From: Symbiodinium natans
Lineage: Eukaryota; Sar; Dinophyceae; Suessiales; Symbiodiniaceae
Length of the DNA stretch: 64,000 nt
Direction: 5' to 3'
Assembly (NCBI GenBank): GCA_905221605.1
Contig: CAJNDS010002367.1
Coordinates: 361,501-425,500, forward strand
Below are positions 10,615 through 19,531 of this stretch, one piece after another (the first letter of the stretch is position 1; the number at the start of each line of letters is the position of its first letter). The notes beneath the pieces are model-generated. The model made no database searches. It was not told where the DNA came from and worked only from the letters and a program-made list of their open reading frames with translations. A program made the position numbers and the translations under genes.

Positions 10615-10690
10615 TTTCCTAAGAAACAGCAAAAAGTATAACTTTTTGTTATTTTGGGTACTAAAGTTCCTAAGAAACAGCAAAAAGTAT
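10607..10690. repeat. 32 bp direct repeat overlapping the PUF stop codon
   Basis: Two copies, at 10607-10639 and 10659-10690, share GTACT followed by TTCCTAAGAAACAGCAAAAA. The first copy contains the TAA stop of the PUF gene, so the last codon and the start of the 3' UTR are part of a duplicated unit. Confidence 0.8.
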
Positions 10691-10828
10691 CAGTTTTGCT
10701 AGGGTTCCAAGTTCAGCATAGGAAATGGGAGAGGGTCATGAGCGGGCAAGGGGATCTCGACGACCTTCAGGACACAGTGAAACCTGCCATGCCGCAGCCT
10801 GAAGCTTGGTAGCCCAGTGGTAACCTTT

Positions 10829-10911
10829 TCCCTAAACCCTAAACCCTAAACCCTAAACCCTAAACCCTAAACCCTAAACCCTTAACCCTTAACCCTAAAC
10901 CCTAAACCCCT
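10829..10911. repeat. Telomere-like CCCTAAA array
   Basis: About eleven CCCTAAA units, two of them variant (CCCTTAA), lie 215 bp downstream of the PUF gene. Confidence 0.9.
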
Positions 10912-11870
10912 TTTTTTTGGTTCTGGTTCCTTTATAAAGTAAACAACCCAAAAAAACGGGTGCCCTTATTATATTGTGGTTGCTGGGCTACTAAGGAAAG
11001 AGTCTCTACAAAGCGCCGTGGCGCACGGCCCCGCCGCAATAAAGGAGACGCTTGGGGAGTTGCAGAGCAATAGACCCCCGCTTCCGAGGTTATCGGGTTG
11101 TCCAGCCTCGTGCCTTGTTAGGCTGCGGGCTGCGGGGTTTTTGTCCCACAAGCGGTTTTTCCCCGTGGCGTGCGCAGTGTTAAGGACTCGTGTACTCTGT
11201 TGAGTTGGAGTATTGTATCATACAGTCGGCTTTTGATGGGCCGTGGCCACTACATGGTGAGAAGATGAAAGCAAAAGTCCAGAACTCTCAGCACCTCTCC
11301 TGCCGCATAGAAAGATCTCTAGACCATAAACCCTAAACCCTAAACCCTAAACCCAGCTAGGCGGATGGCAAAAAAGACCCTAAACCCCAAACCCTTAACC
11401 CCAAACCCTCAACCCCAAAAAGGGACCCTAATCTCGAGGCAGGCCTAGTCAAAAGCTGACAGCTCGGGGGTTTCTTCGCCTGGGCTCGGGAAGGCTGCCA
11501 GTGTTGCCAAACATCCTCAAAGCGCGAGTTTGTTTGCTAGTCTTAGGGTTTAGGGTTTGGCGTTTAGGGCAAGGAACAAGGGCAAGTGTACTAAAATACT
11601 GGACGTGGTGTTTTGGCCCTTTGGGCACTGGCAGAATCCAGGCACGTTTCCAAGGGTCAAGGGTGGTTGGGGGGGGGACGACCTGTGATACGCGTTATGG
11701 TCTGCATGGGTATGAGAACAGAGTATAGAGGGATGCGGTAAGGCTTTTTTCCCCCCATAGCCAGCCAAAGCTCCCGCTAGTGAGCTATCTTGGACTGCGG
11801 GGGATGAGCAGCCTCACTTGCTCTTTGTTCACTCGCCAGCTCGTTTCTGACTTCAACCGTGTCAATGACA
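10912..11870. other. Intergenic DNA, no gene recognised
   Basis: Telomere-like islands lie at 11328-11415 and about 11544-11570. At 10929-10970 a TTTATAAAGTAAACAACCC stretch resembles 31840-31865, suggesting another dispersed element. The short open frames have no domain signal. Confidence 0.45.
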
Positions 11871-11980
11871 TATGGGGGTTTACGATGTAAGGGGTACCTT
11901 ACTGGGGGTCCTTTGGAGAACAATCCTACTATTTGGGCGTCTATTATGGGGGGCCCTTTCTGTCGTCAACCCCAGTATGG
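11871..11980. mobile_element. Inverted-repeat element, family A, copy 2
   Basis: The left end GGTTTACGATGTAAGGGGTACC and an internal CCTACTATTTGGGCGTCTATT match the other family A copies. The right end reads TGTCGTCAACCCC. TATGG is duplicated at both borders (11871-11875 and 11976-11980). Confidence 0.75.
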
Positions 11981-13029
11981 TTAGCAGGCTTTGTTGATCA
12001 TCTTTGCAAGTGCTAGCGCACGCCTCCCACCGCAGTCTAAAAACAAAATTCAGCCACCGGCATGCCAAATGGGGAAAGTGATCGTTGCAGAGTGCTGCGG
12101 GCGAGTTTCATGGTTACAAAAAATAGCAGGGTTAGTGGTTTTGGTTTCAAAGATCAGAGGGTTGTTGCAACAAAAGGGTACTCTGAGTCTGGGTCCCCAA
12201 AAAGGGTTTAGGGTTTATTGCTCCCAACAGAGCAGCGCCTCCCTCAATGCAGCGTCGATGGCACCGGTGAGAACCTCGAGCCCACTGTTTCACCCAAGCT
12301 GGCCCAGGCTGCCGAGCTCTGCGTTGTTCTTGAGTCAGTTGTTTGAGACACTTGTCGTCCTTGTTTTGTTACGAAAGGAAACAGTGGGCTTCTTTTTTAT
12401 ACGGCGTTTGCAAAGGCAGATGCTGTGCACAGTACTGGTGCTGAAGGATCTGAGCTTGAATTCCTGTAGTGGACCCGAACCAGTTCAGGTTAATTTAGGT
12501 CAAATGATTTTATTGACCTGCCGCAATCCTTCAGTGCCGCGTGCCTTGCAAGGGTGCGCAGTCACACGACATGGACACGATGGGTCTGAAGCCTTACGAT
12601 CGTGCTTTGCGAAAGGTCTCCTGCACATAGCCGGACCTGGCTCAAGACTCTAAGACCAAGTAACGACGAATTCAATCATTCACGAAGTTTGAAACTTCGT
12701 GCTGGGTTCAAGGCTGCCGGGCTTGTATTCGAATGCAGTTGTGATAGGTTCCGTTGCAAGAGCATGTTGGCAGGCCGTAGACCAGCAAGCTGCATATCCA
12801 ATTGGTGATGGACGCACCATCAACACATACGAAGGTTCCCTCCTGACACACATGCAATCGCCTCGGCAACCCCCACCCCGCTCCTCCCGGAGCCCGCGCG
12901 CACAGACATTGGCACGTTCCCAGACACCAGAGCCCCCCGGGTTGCCGGGCCAAACAACGTGCTACAGGTAGGGTGGCAGTGCTCACGGGTCCGGGTGATG
13001 CTGCGTGCTGCATTAGGCAAGAAAGCTAT
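11981..13029. other. Intergenic DNA with one possible exon at 12236-12340
   Basis: After AGCAG at 12235 a frame reads RLPQCSVDGTGENLEPTV and continues KLAQAAELCVVLE, which looks coding but has no recognised family and no partner exon. The rest shows only short shadows. Support for the exon is weak (about 0.25). Confidence 0.3.
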
Positions 13030-13305
13030 ACATACATAATATATACATGTATATATATATATACATTATAAATATATATATATATATTTATTTATTTATT
13101 TATTTATTTATTTATTTGTCTACTTATTTATTTATGTATAAATATGTGTGTATATACATATATACATAAGTACATATGTGTATGTATGTGTGTGTGTGTG
13201 CGCGAATTTCATTGTTTGACTATAATATAACATACATACACACACACACAAAGACATATGATATGATAATCTGATCTGATATGGTATGATATGATATGAT
13301 ATGTA
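13030..13305. repeat. AT-rich microsatellite cluster
   Basis: Consecutive simple repeats: (TA)n at about 13045-13090, (TTTA)n at 13087-13118, (TATG/TG)n at about 13140-13200, (CA)n near 13235-13250 and GATAT-type repeats at 13258-13303. Confidence 0.9.
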
Positions 13306-13632
13306 ATCTAGTAAAGTGATGAGATCGTTCTTCCCAGCGAGGTGCCGTGCAGCTTCTGGTTCTCCTACCGCAGCGCGGTACGGGCTCAGTGCTGCTGGAC
13401 GCATCAAGCGGCAAGGCCGCCGGGGCCACATTAAACCAGGGTGTACGGTTAGGGTTACTCAGGGTTTCGGCCACAGAGTGGCACAGACATGTCTAGAGTA
13501 GAGGCGAAAGTCCTAACTATAACGGTTCACAGAAATACTACTGATGAGAACTCGGCAAAAAACAAGAGGACTCCAGTTGGGTCACTGCAACCCTGCACTC
13601 TTATGATTTTTTTTGCATTGACCCGGGAAACT

Positions 13633-14161
13633 GGGTCCACTTTTCCGGGGGGGGGGGGGCGAAGACGAAATCCGAAGATTAAATTTGAAGACGAAATTCG
13701 GCCGAAATTCGGGAAATTCGGCCCCTGAAGCCTGCCTGCCCCTGAAATTCGGCCCTGAAGCCGACATTCGGCTCCTGAAGACGAAATTCGGCCCGGAAGC
13801 CTAAATTCGACCCTGAAGCCGATATTCGCCGAAATTCGGCCCTGAAGCCGAAAGTCGGCCCTGGGGACGGCATTCAATGGCCTTTCAGGCTGGGACCGAA
13901 ACCGAATTCAAGCTTCAGGGCCGAATTTCGTCTTCGGGACCGAATTTCGGCTTCAGGGCCGAATTTCGGCTTCAGGGTCGAATTCCGTCTTCGGGGCCGA
14001 GTTTCGTCTTCAGGAGCCGAATTGCGGCTTCAGGGCCGAATTCGTCTTCAGCGGATTTCGTCTTCGGGGTCGAATTTAGGCTTCAGGTGCCGAATGTTGC
14101 CTTCAAAGTTCGTCTTCGAATTTCGTCTTCGCCCCCCCACCCCCCCCGTAAAAGGGGACCC
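13633..14161. repeat. 529 bp foldback made of tandem repeats
   Basis: The left border GGGTCCACTTTTCCGGGGG and the right border CCCCCGTAAAAGGGGACCC are inverted copies. Inside, the left half repeats a unit of about 18-20 bp containing GAAATTCGGCCCTGAAGCC. The right half repeats its reverse complement (GGCTTCAGGGCCGAATTTCG). The halves meet near 13870-13900, so the whole can fold into a long imperfect hairpin. Open frames over it on both strands are by-products of the repeat and not genes. Confidence 0.85.
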
Positions 14162-14172
14162 ACTTTCGTCGC

Positions 14173-14206
14173 ATTTAGGGTTTTTAAACGTTAAAAAACC
14201 CTAAAT
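14173..14206. repeat. Palindrome of telomere-like repeat
   Basis: ATTTAGGGTTTTTAAAC is followed directly by GTTAAAAAACCCTAAAT, an inverted repeat of 17 bp arms with one mismatch. It lies 12 bp after the foldback. Confidence 0.8.
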
Positions 14207-14729
14207 GGGTCCCTGCATATGATCGTTAAGTTTGGAAGGGGCGAGAATCTGCGTCGAGGGGCTTGCGGGCGTCGAAATTGGGCCCCTTGAGCTGCCAAAG
14301 TGTTTTGCATATCTGGAGCCCGCAAACCTGTAAACCTATCATGCATACAGGGCCCTGTTGAGGATTTTAAAAATTCGCCCCGCGGGAAATTATAAAAAAA
14401 AAACAAAAAGAACACCCTACATCATGGCAGCCCTGCATTCTGGGGATTGCTGTCGCCCAAACCCTCAACCCTAAACCCTAAACCTGTCGCAGGTGCTGCC
14501 AGGCAACGGGACAGTGCGCTCCTGTGGTCTTTCTCGCCGAAGTCGGCTGCTTCTGCTGGGAAAGTCCAGACTGCAGCTTCACGCGCTTGGCACACTTCTG
14601 GGATGTACGGTAGCTGGTTGAAAAGACTAAGAGTAGCTGGCATGCCAAGATTTAGATGGGCCTGATTTGAAAATCTGTGGTGTGTTTGAGTGGGAAACTG
14701 CCTGGGCCGCTTGGATGTTTGTCACGCAG

Positions 14730-14874
14730 GTATGCCCCCAAAGATCTCCACGTGTCTGCCATCCTCGTCTACACCCAGCTGGCAGCAGAAAAGTACGTCT
14801 TGGCCAAGCCTCACTGCCTCCGAGAGACGGAAGATCTGCTCCTCCGCATGGACATGACAGAGTGCGAGGCTTAG
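14730..14874 (+). CDS. Possible 3' exon of an unknown gene
   Basis: After an AG|G junction (CACGCAG|GTATGCC) the frame reads YAPKDLHVSAILVYTQ, then LAAEKYVLAKPHCLRETEDL, and ends MTECEA at TAG 14872-14874. Composition and codon use look coding. I see no family match and no certain upstream exon. The family A element begins 4 bp after the stop, so it may disrupt or follow this exon. Confidence 0.35.
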
Positions 14875-14877
14875 GAT

Positions 14878-14985
14878 GCTTGAGGTTTCCCCAAAATAGG
14901 GGTACCCTTTTATTGCAGGTCCCTTTTACGGGGGTTCTATTTGGGGTATAACAGGGGGTCCCCTATTTTGGGAAATGCCCGCTTG
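14878..14985. mobile_element. Inverted-repeat element, family A, copy 3
   Basis: The left end AGGTTTCCCCAAAATAGGGG and right end CCCCTATTTTGGGAAATGCC are inverted copies. GCTTG flanks the element (14878-14882 and 14981-14985). Confidence 0.75.
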
Positions 14986-15251
14986 TGCACGAATGCTTGC
15001 AGCTGAGTTGTTGAATTCTTGGCCCTTTGGCCTTTTGTTGGCTTGCGACTTGTTGATGCAACTGCCGTGATGTTTTCGAGCTTCGCAGACGTAAACTGAA
15101 CACACACGGATGTATATATATATATATATAATATACATATATGTATATAGCTCTATGAGAGCAATCAAACCATTATGAAAGGGGCAATTTGGATGTGGGG
15201 AAGGGCCCCTCGTTAGATGCTCACCCGAACGGGCAGGATGATCTATAGAAG

Positions 15252-15356
15252 TTGGGATGTTCCCCCCTGTACTAATGAACAGTTCTGAATAGGGATTTCA
15301 ATAGGGGGTACTATAATCCCTGTTAAGGACTGTTAGCATAAGGGGGAATATCCCAG
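15252..15356. mobile_element. Inverted-repeat element, family D, copy 1
   Basis: The left arm TTGGGATGTTCCCCCCTGTA continues to ACAGTTCTGAATAGGGATT. The right arm is its imperfect reverse complement, ending GGGGGAATATCCCAG. The arms are about 42 bp. A longer relative lies at 60076-60249. Confidence 0.7.
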
Positions 15357-15987
15357 CATTGAAGGTTTTAGGCAGACGATATAGGGCAGGGACGCTGAAA
15401 GGATGCAGTAGGAAGCATGGGAAGGGATTGAACGGTTCCGCAAGTTTAGCGGGCGCAGAAAAACGCCACCCCTCTAAAGAGTGTCCGCAAGGACCTTCTC
15501 AAGAATTGCGGTTCCTGGGTTTGAGCTCTTAGGGTCTAGGGTTTAGGGTATAAGGGGATGGAGAGGCCAGAGTTAGAGATGTACAAAAGGTGGGTTTGAA
15601 AGAAGAGGCCCTGCAAAACCACCCGGGGCGGCCTTGACCAATTCCCACTTTGAAGATGGTCCCCTGGAAGCCTTGGATACTCAGGTGACCCCCCCCCCTC
15701 ATGTCCACCCCCCCCCCCCCTGCCCTCAAGCAGGATGGGCTGAAAAGTCTGAGTAAACCCTAAACCCTAAACCCATACGCCAGTGTGAGAGTCGAAACCC
15801 AAACTAACCCCGAAACCGTAACTAACCCCTAAACCCTAAACCCTAAACCTGTAAACTGATCTTCTGGCCCAGCTGGGAGATTGCCGAGAAGTCACCCTGG
15901 GAAGCGGCTCCGCTCCGACATCCGGCTCAAGCTCTTGGCTTAGGCGCCTGTGCGAGGAAGACACCGCAGGCCCTCAGAGCTGCCAGG
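15357..15987. other. Spacer with telomere-like islands upstream of the coiled-coil gene
   Basis: TTTAGGG words occur at 15530-15550 and CCCTAAA arrays at 15756-15775 and 15828-15849. A C-run lies at 15709-15720. No gene was recognised, although 15855-15950 contains a short open frame. Confidence 0.5.
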
Positions 15988-17131
15988 ATGCTTAAGCTCA
16001 CTGGCCTTTTGTTCCCAACTTTGGTGGCGGCCCAAGGAAGCTATCAGAAGTTTATGGCCGAGTATGCCGAGTATGTTGCTCCCTACCAGCACTACATTGA
16101 AGGTGCCGGCGACGGCTCCGAAGGCTACCAGAAGTACTTCCAATCGTACCTGAATCAACATGGTGCGAGCGCGGGGTCAGTAGACAAGCCAGTGATCTTC
16201 ACAGCAGAGACAGGTTCTTCTGATGGGAAGCATGCCTTTAGCGGCTCCTTGCACGGGGAATTTGTCGAAAATGCACAGGGACAGGTGGGAAACACAGCGA
16301 GCAGGGGCGCCACCTCCCAGAAGGGCGGAGGGAAGTCTGCGAATGCGATGCGTGCCCCCAAAGAAGTGTCCGGCCGCCAAGAGCGCCGGGAGCGCCAAGA
16401 GCGCCGGGAGCGCGGCGAACGCCAGGAGCGCCAGGCGGAGAAGCAACGCCTGCGGGAGGAGTTGCGGTCCGAAAGGGCCAGCCTCCATGCCGAGCTCGCA
16501 CAGGAGAAGGCCCGCCTCAGGGACGAGCTCAACACCGAAGCCAAGGAGGCTGCTGAGACAGCGAAGGAGGTGACAGCCGAGGCTCCACCGAGCCCAACGA
16601 TGCTGCTAGCAAGCCAGAGCTTTGATGTCCAGGAAAAGAATGAGGAGGTAGAGAACCAGCGCCTTCGCAGCGAACTGGCCTCCGAACGACTGCACTTGCA
16701 GGAGGAGCTGGCCACAGAGAGAAAGCGCTTGCGCCAGGAGCTGGCAGATGAAGCTAAGCAAGAGCACAAAGATCGCGAGCCCCGTGAAGAGCAGAAGCAT
16801 CGGCAGGCTGCGGGAGTCCATGACGGAGGCAAGACGCCAGCCATGCTGGCCGTGGTCCCAGGTGGGCAGAAGTCATTGCTGGTGGTACTACTGGGAGCCC
16901 TACTGTAGTAGTAGAGTAGGTAACTTTTAACCTTTTTGGGGTAGTGTGCTCCCCTTGTATTCCCAAAGGTTAACCTTGAGTTCCCGCAGGTTACTGGACA
17001 ACTAAGGAGCTAGTGCTGCTGCCGGTGCGGTGGTAAGCCTCGCTACCCTGCAACTCTGGCGCCAGCGTCAGGTGGTGGCAGAAGCCGAAGACTACCTTCT
17101 GTACGTCGAAGCTCCCCTGAACGTGGACTGA
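15988..17131 (+). CDS. Predicted type I membrane protein with charged coiled coils, two exons
   Basis: Joining 15988-16894 to 17007-17131 gives 343 residues. Residues 1-15 (MLKLTGLLFPTLVAA) look like a signal peptide. Residues 16-60 are Tyr-rich with YQKFM/YQKYF motifs. Two blocks of Arg/Glu/Gln heptads (about 125-195 and 220-270) should form coiled coils; the first contains tandem QERRER repeats. Near the C-terminus LLVVLLGASAAAGAVVSLA forms a single transmembrane helix, followed by WRQRQ (positive-inside) and a tail of about 25 residues. Without splicing, translation would stop at TAG in the middle of the helix. I recognise no named family; similar Tyr-rich secreted proteins are common in dinoflagellates. 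Function unknown; a surface or vesicle scaffold is a guess. Confidence 0.7.
16895..17006 (+). mobile_element. GA-AG intron of the coiled-coil gene, family E introner-like element
   Basis: The 112 bp intron starts GAGCCCTACTGTAGTAG and ends GACAACTAAG. GGAGC occurs at both junctions (16894-16898 and 17006-17010); removing one copy joins LLG to ASAAAG in frame. The body matches copies at 52005-52111 and 61035-61170 (shared GTAGAGTAGGTA, TTTAACCTTTTTGGG and ACTGGACAACTAAG). Using the GT at 16904 instead would give a different frame that ends after nine residues. Confidence 0.75.
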
Positions 17132-18279
17132 GACTTCATGAACTCGCAGCACATTCCAGCTGAGTGTTACATTCCATGGGCTGGCCGATGTTACACAGGG
17201 TTTAGGGTTTAGGGTTTAGGGTTTAGGGTCAATGTCAACTCCTAGGAGCGCGTTCAAGGTTTTAGCCAGCCCTGTCACCAGTGCGGCTACACAAGCCCCG
17301 GTAGTTTAGGTTCCAGGTAGGAGTTTCCAGTTCCGGGTCAATTACTTTGATACCAAGATCAATCGACCGCCATGTTCAGGTGCCATTGCTTTGTGAGTAC
17401 GGCTCCTACCTGGGCGCATCTTCATTTCAACATGGTCGATAGGAAGGCACCCTTGCAAATTCCACTCTTATGCGGTGGTATTGCCACAGTGTGCTTCAGA
17501 ACTTCGTTGCCACGCGCCCCTTCGGGAGGACAAGGCACACGCACATGCCAGTCAGGTGGTTTTCAAGACAGCTGAGAAGTCCAATGTTGAGAGAATGCCC
17601 GCCTCGAATATCGGCCCTGGTTTTTTTGAATCATGATCGAAACCCGAAAAATATGCATGGGCGACGACAACACTTCCGGCAGGTGAGAGAAACACTTGGC
17701 TGGCCTTCTACTTAAGACCACGGGGGAACCTGTTTCCTCGTCGGGGACTTCTACAGTAGTCAGATGTACAGAACCAGGTGATGCGCGTGCTAGGACCAAG
17801 CTGAGACTGCAAATGCCAACATTGCGCTGGGGCTGTTCTGGATTTCATCCGGGCCCAAAGCCCCGAACTAAATCGCAGGCTTCCCAGACGTAGCTCCGAA
17901 CCTTCGATTCGACCTGCAGGTATGCTGGGACGCTGAGCGGCGTGGAAATCCCCGGCGGTCACCTCGGCCGCTTCATGACCCTTCTTGTGAGAGGGTGCTG
18001 AATTCTGGCAAGTGGCAAGGGTTTAGGCCTTGAAAGGCGCACACTGCACACAGGCCTTCCCAAAAGGGCGGTACAGCGTCATCCAATCTTTCCCAATTCC
18101 GCAAAGTACCGACTCGGACCGACCCCTCTTGCCGCACATGGTCCAGGACGCTTCCAGTCGGAGATGACAGCTCCGCCCAGCGAGTGGAGAAGGTGGGGTT
18201 TGCGGCAGCATGTGCATGAAAGATACCTTCTATTGTCACCCTAAACCCTATAAGCCCCTTAGCCCCTTTTGTTCTCCAT
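17132..18279. other. Intergenic DNA, no gene recognised
   Basis: A TTTAGGG array lies at 17197-17229. The remainder has short open frames on both strands without domain signals. Confidence 0.45.
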
Positions 18280-18309
18280 CAAGGGAGGATCAGGGTCGAT
18301 CCTCCCTTG
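18280..18309. repeat. Perfect 12 bp hairpin
   Basis: CAAGGGAGGATC and GATCCTCCCTTG are separated by 6 bp. It could be the end of a longer dispersed element or a structured RNA; nothing nearby decides this. Confidence 0.6.
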
Positions 18310-19531
18310 GTGAGGTCAAGTTAGGGGCAGGGGAGAGCAATCAAGCCTCTGAAGAACGAAGCCCAGTATAGTGTATGCCAGCACGAAGCACCTATGGTGC
18401 GTGTTCCAAGTGTGTTGTTCATCGCATCATGCCCTCTGAGTGCCCAGTATGCCAGCAGCTAGATGTACGTAGAAGGGCTTGTTGTGATCAGCATCATTGT
18501 AACATGAGGACTCAGTGGAAACTTGCCGCCCCTGAAGGAGGACGTCCGGGAAGTCTACATTCCACTGAGCCGCTTGCGGCGATATTTGACCGGGTGATAT
18601 TGCTGCGAACTGCCCAGGCCAAATGGGCTGTTTTGCTGCTGCATCTTATCGAGCACTCCAGCGTTGTATTCAGAAGGCACCTGCGGTTCCATCATAGCTT
18701 GCCGGGACAGGACACGCGGCGTCAGCTACAGGACGGCCTTTGCTTGGTGGAAAGGCTTGCGTGTTGAGGGTTCGGGGTCTGTAATCGGTTCTCTCAATTA
18801 TGGTCTCTTTTTTGGGGCGCTGTTATGATACGGCCCCTCATATCAAAGCTACCCAAATCATGGAGACATTGCTGGGCAGCCCTGAACTCTGAAGGCGACA
18901 GCGCAGCGCCCAAAATAGGAATTCTATGAGTGAGTTGCGGACACCTCAAGTCATCAAAGCTGTAATGGGACTCCTCTAACCGCCAGGGTCGTTCCACGTG
19001 TGAGATCAGCACCGGCGGTAGCAGCACAAGGAGCTGCTTGACTTGGACCGGCCTTGATTTTCTTTACAGAGCGATGTAAGGCTCAGAGGCTTGAAGCTCG
19101 TTGGCTTGCAGTTTCATAGGTGAGGTGCGTGCATCTATGCAAGCCCGGAAACAGAAATGACAAAGAAGCAGGTGCAGAGAAGAAGAAGAAGAAGAAGAAG
19201 AAGAAGAAGAAGAAGAGGAGCTTGCGACAGTCGCAGGGCAGAGTCGGTTCCTCAAGAACCGTGCACCGATATGCCCAACATACTCAGGTTGCTGGCATGT
19301 CAGCGGCAAGAAGGGGCAGCTCTGAGGACCGACGGTTCTGCAGATGTGCACTTTCATGAGCCTCCGCCGACACTCTGCAAACTTGCTTTGGCACCTGGCG
19401 GTCAGAGCGGTCAGACGCGTTGATCACAGGTTTCATAGTTTCATCTGTAGCTTCCCGCAGAAAGTGGCTCAGGGCTCAGGTGTCGCTTGTCGCTGATTGT
19501 GTTGCAGCTTCGGTCGCGTGTTGCAGTCAGC
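18310..19531. other. Spacer upstream of the TspO-like gene, with (GAA)n
   Basis: A 130-codon open frame (18375-18767) has no recognised domain and I do not call it. A (GAA)n run of about 40 bp lies at 19178-19217. It makes long Lys/Arg open frames that are repeat artefacts. Confidence 0.45.

Noticed and set aside
13527-14194. Open frames over the foldback on both strands
   Set aside because: The repetitive Arg/Phe/Gly patterns follow the 18-20 bp repeat and not a protein family.
16155-16844. Minus-strand open frame of 229 codons
   Set aside because: It is a shadow of the coiled-coil protein; the + frame has a signal peptide, heptads and a membrane helix, while the minus frame is a Ser/Arg/Cys mixture.
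18375-18767. 130-codon + strand open frame
   Set aside because: Cys/His residues are scattered without a zinc-finger pattern, no domain is recognisable, and there is no neighbouring exon.
19157-19423. Lys- or Arg-rich open frames
   Set aside because: They are produced by the (GAA)n microsatellite.
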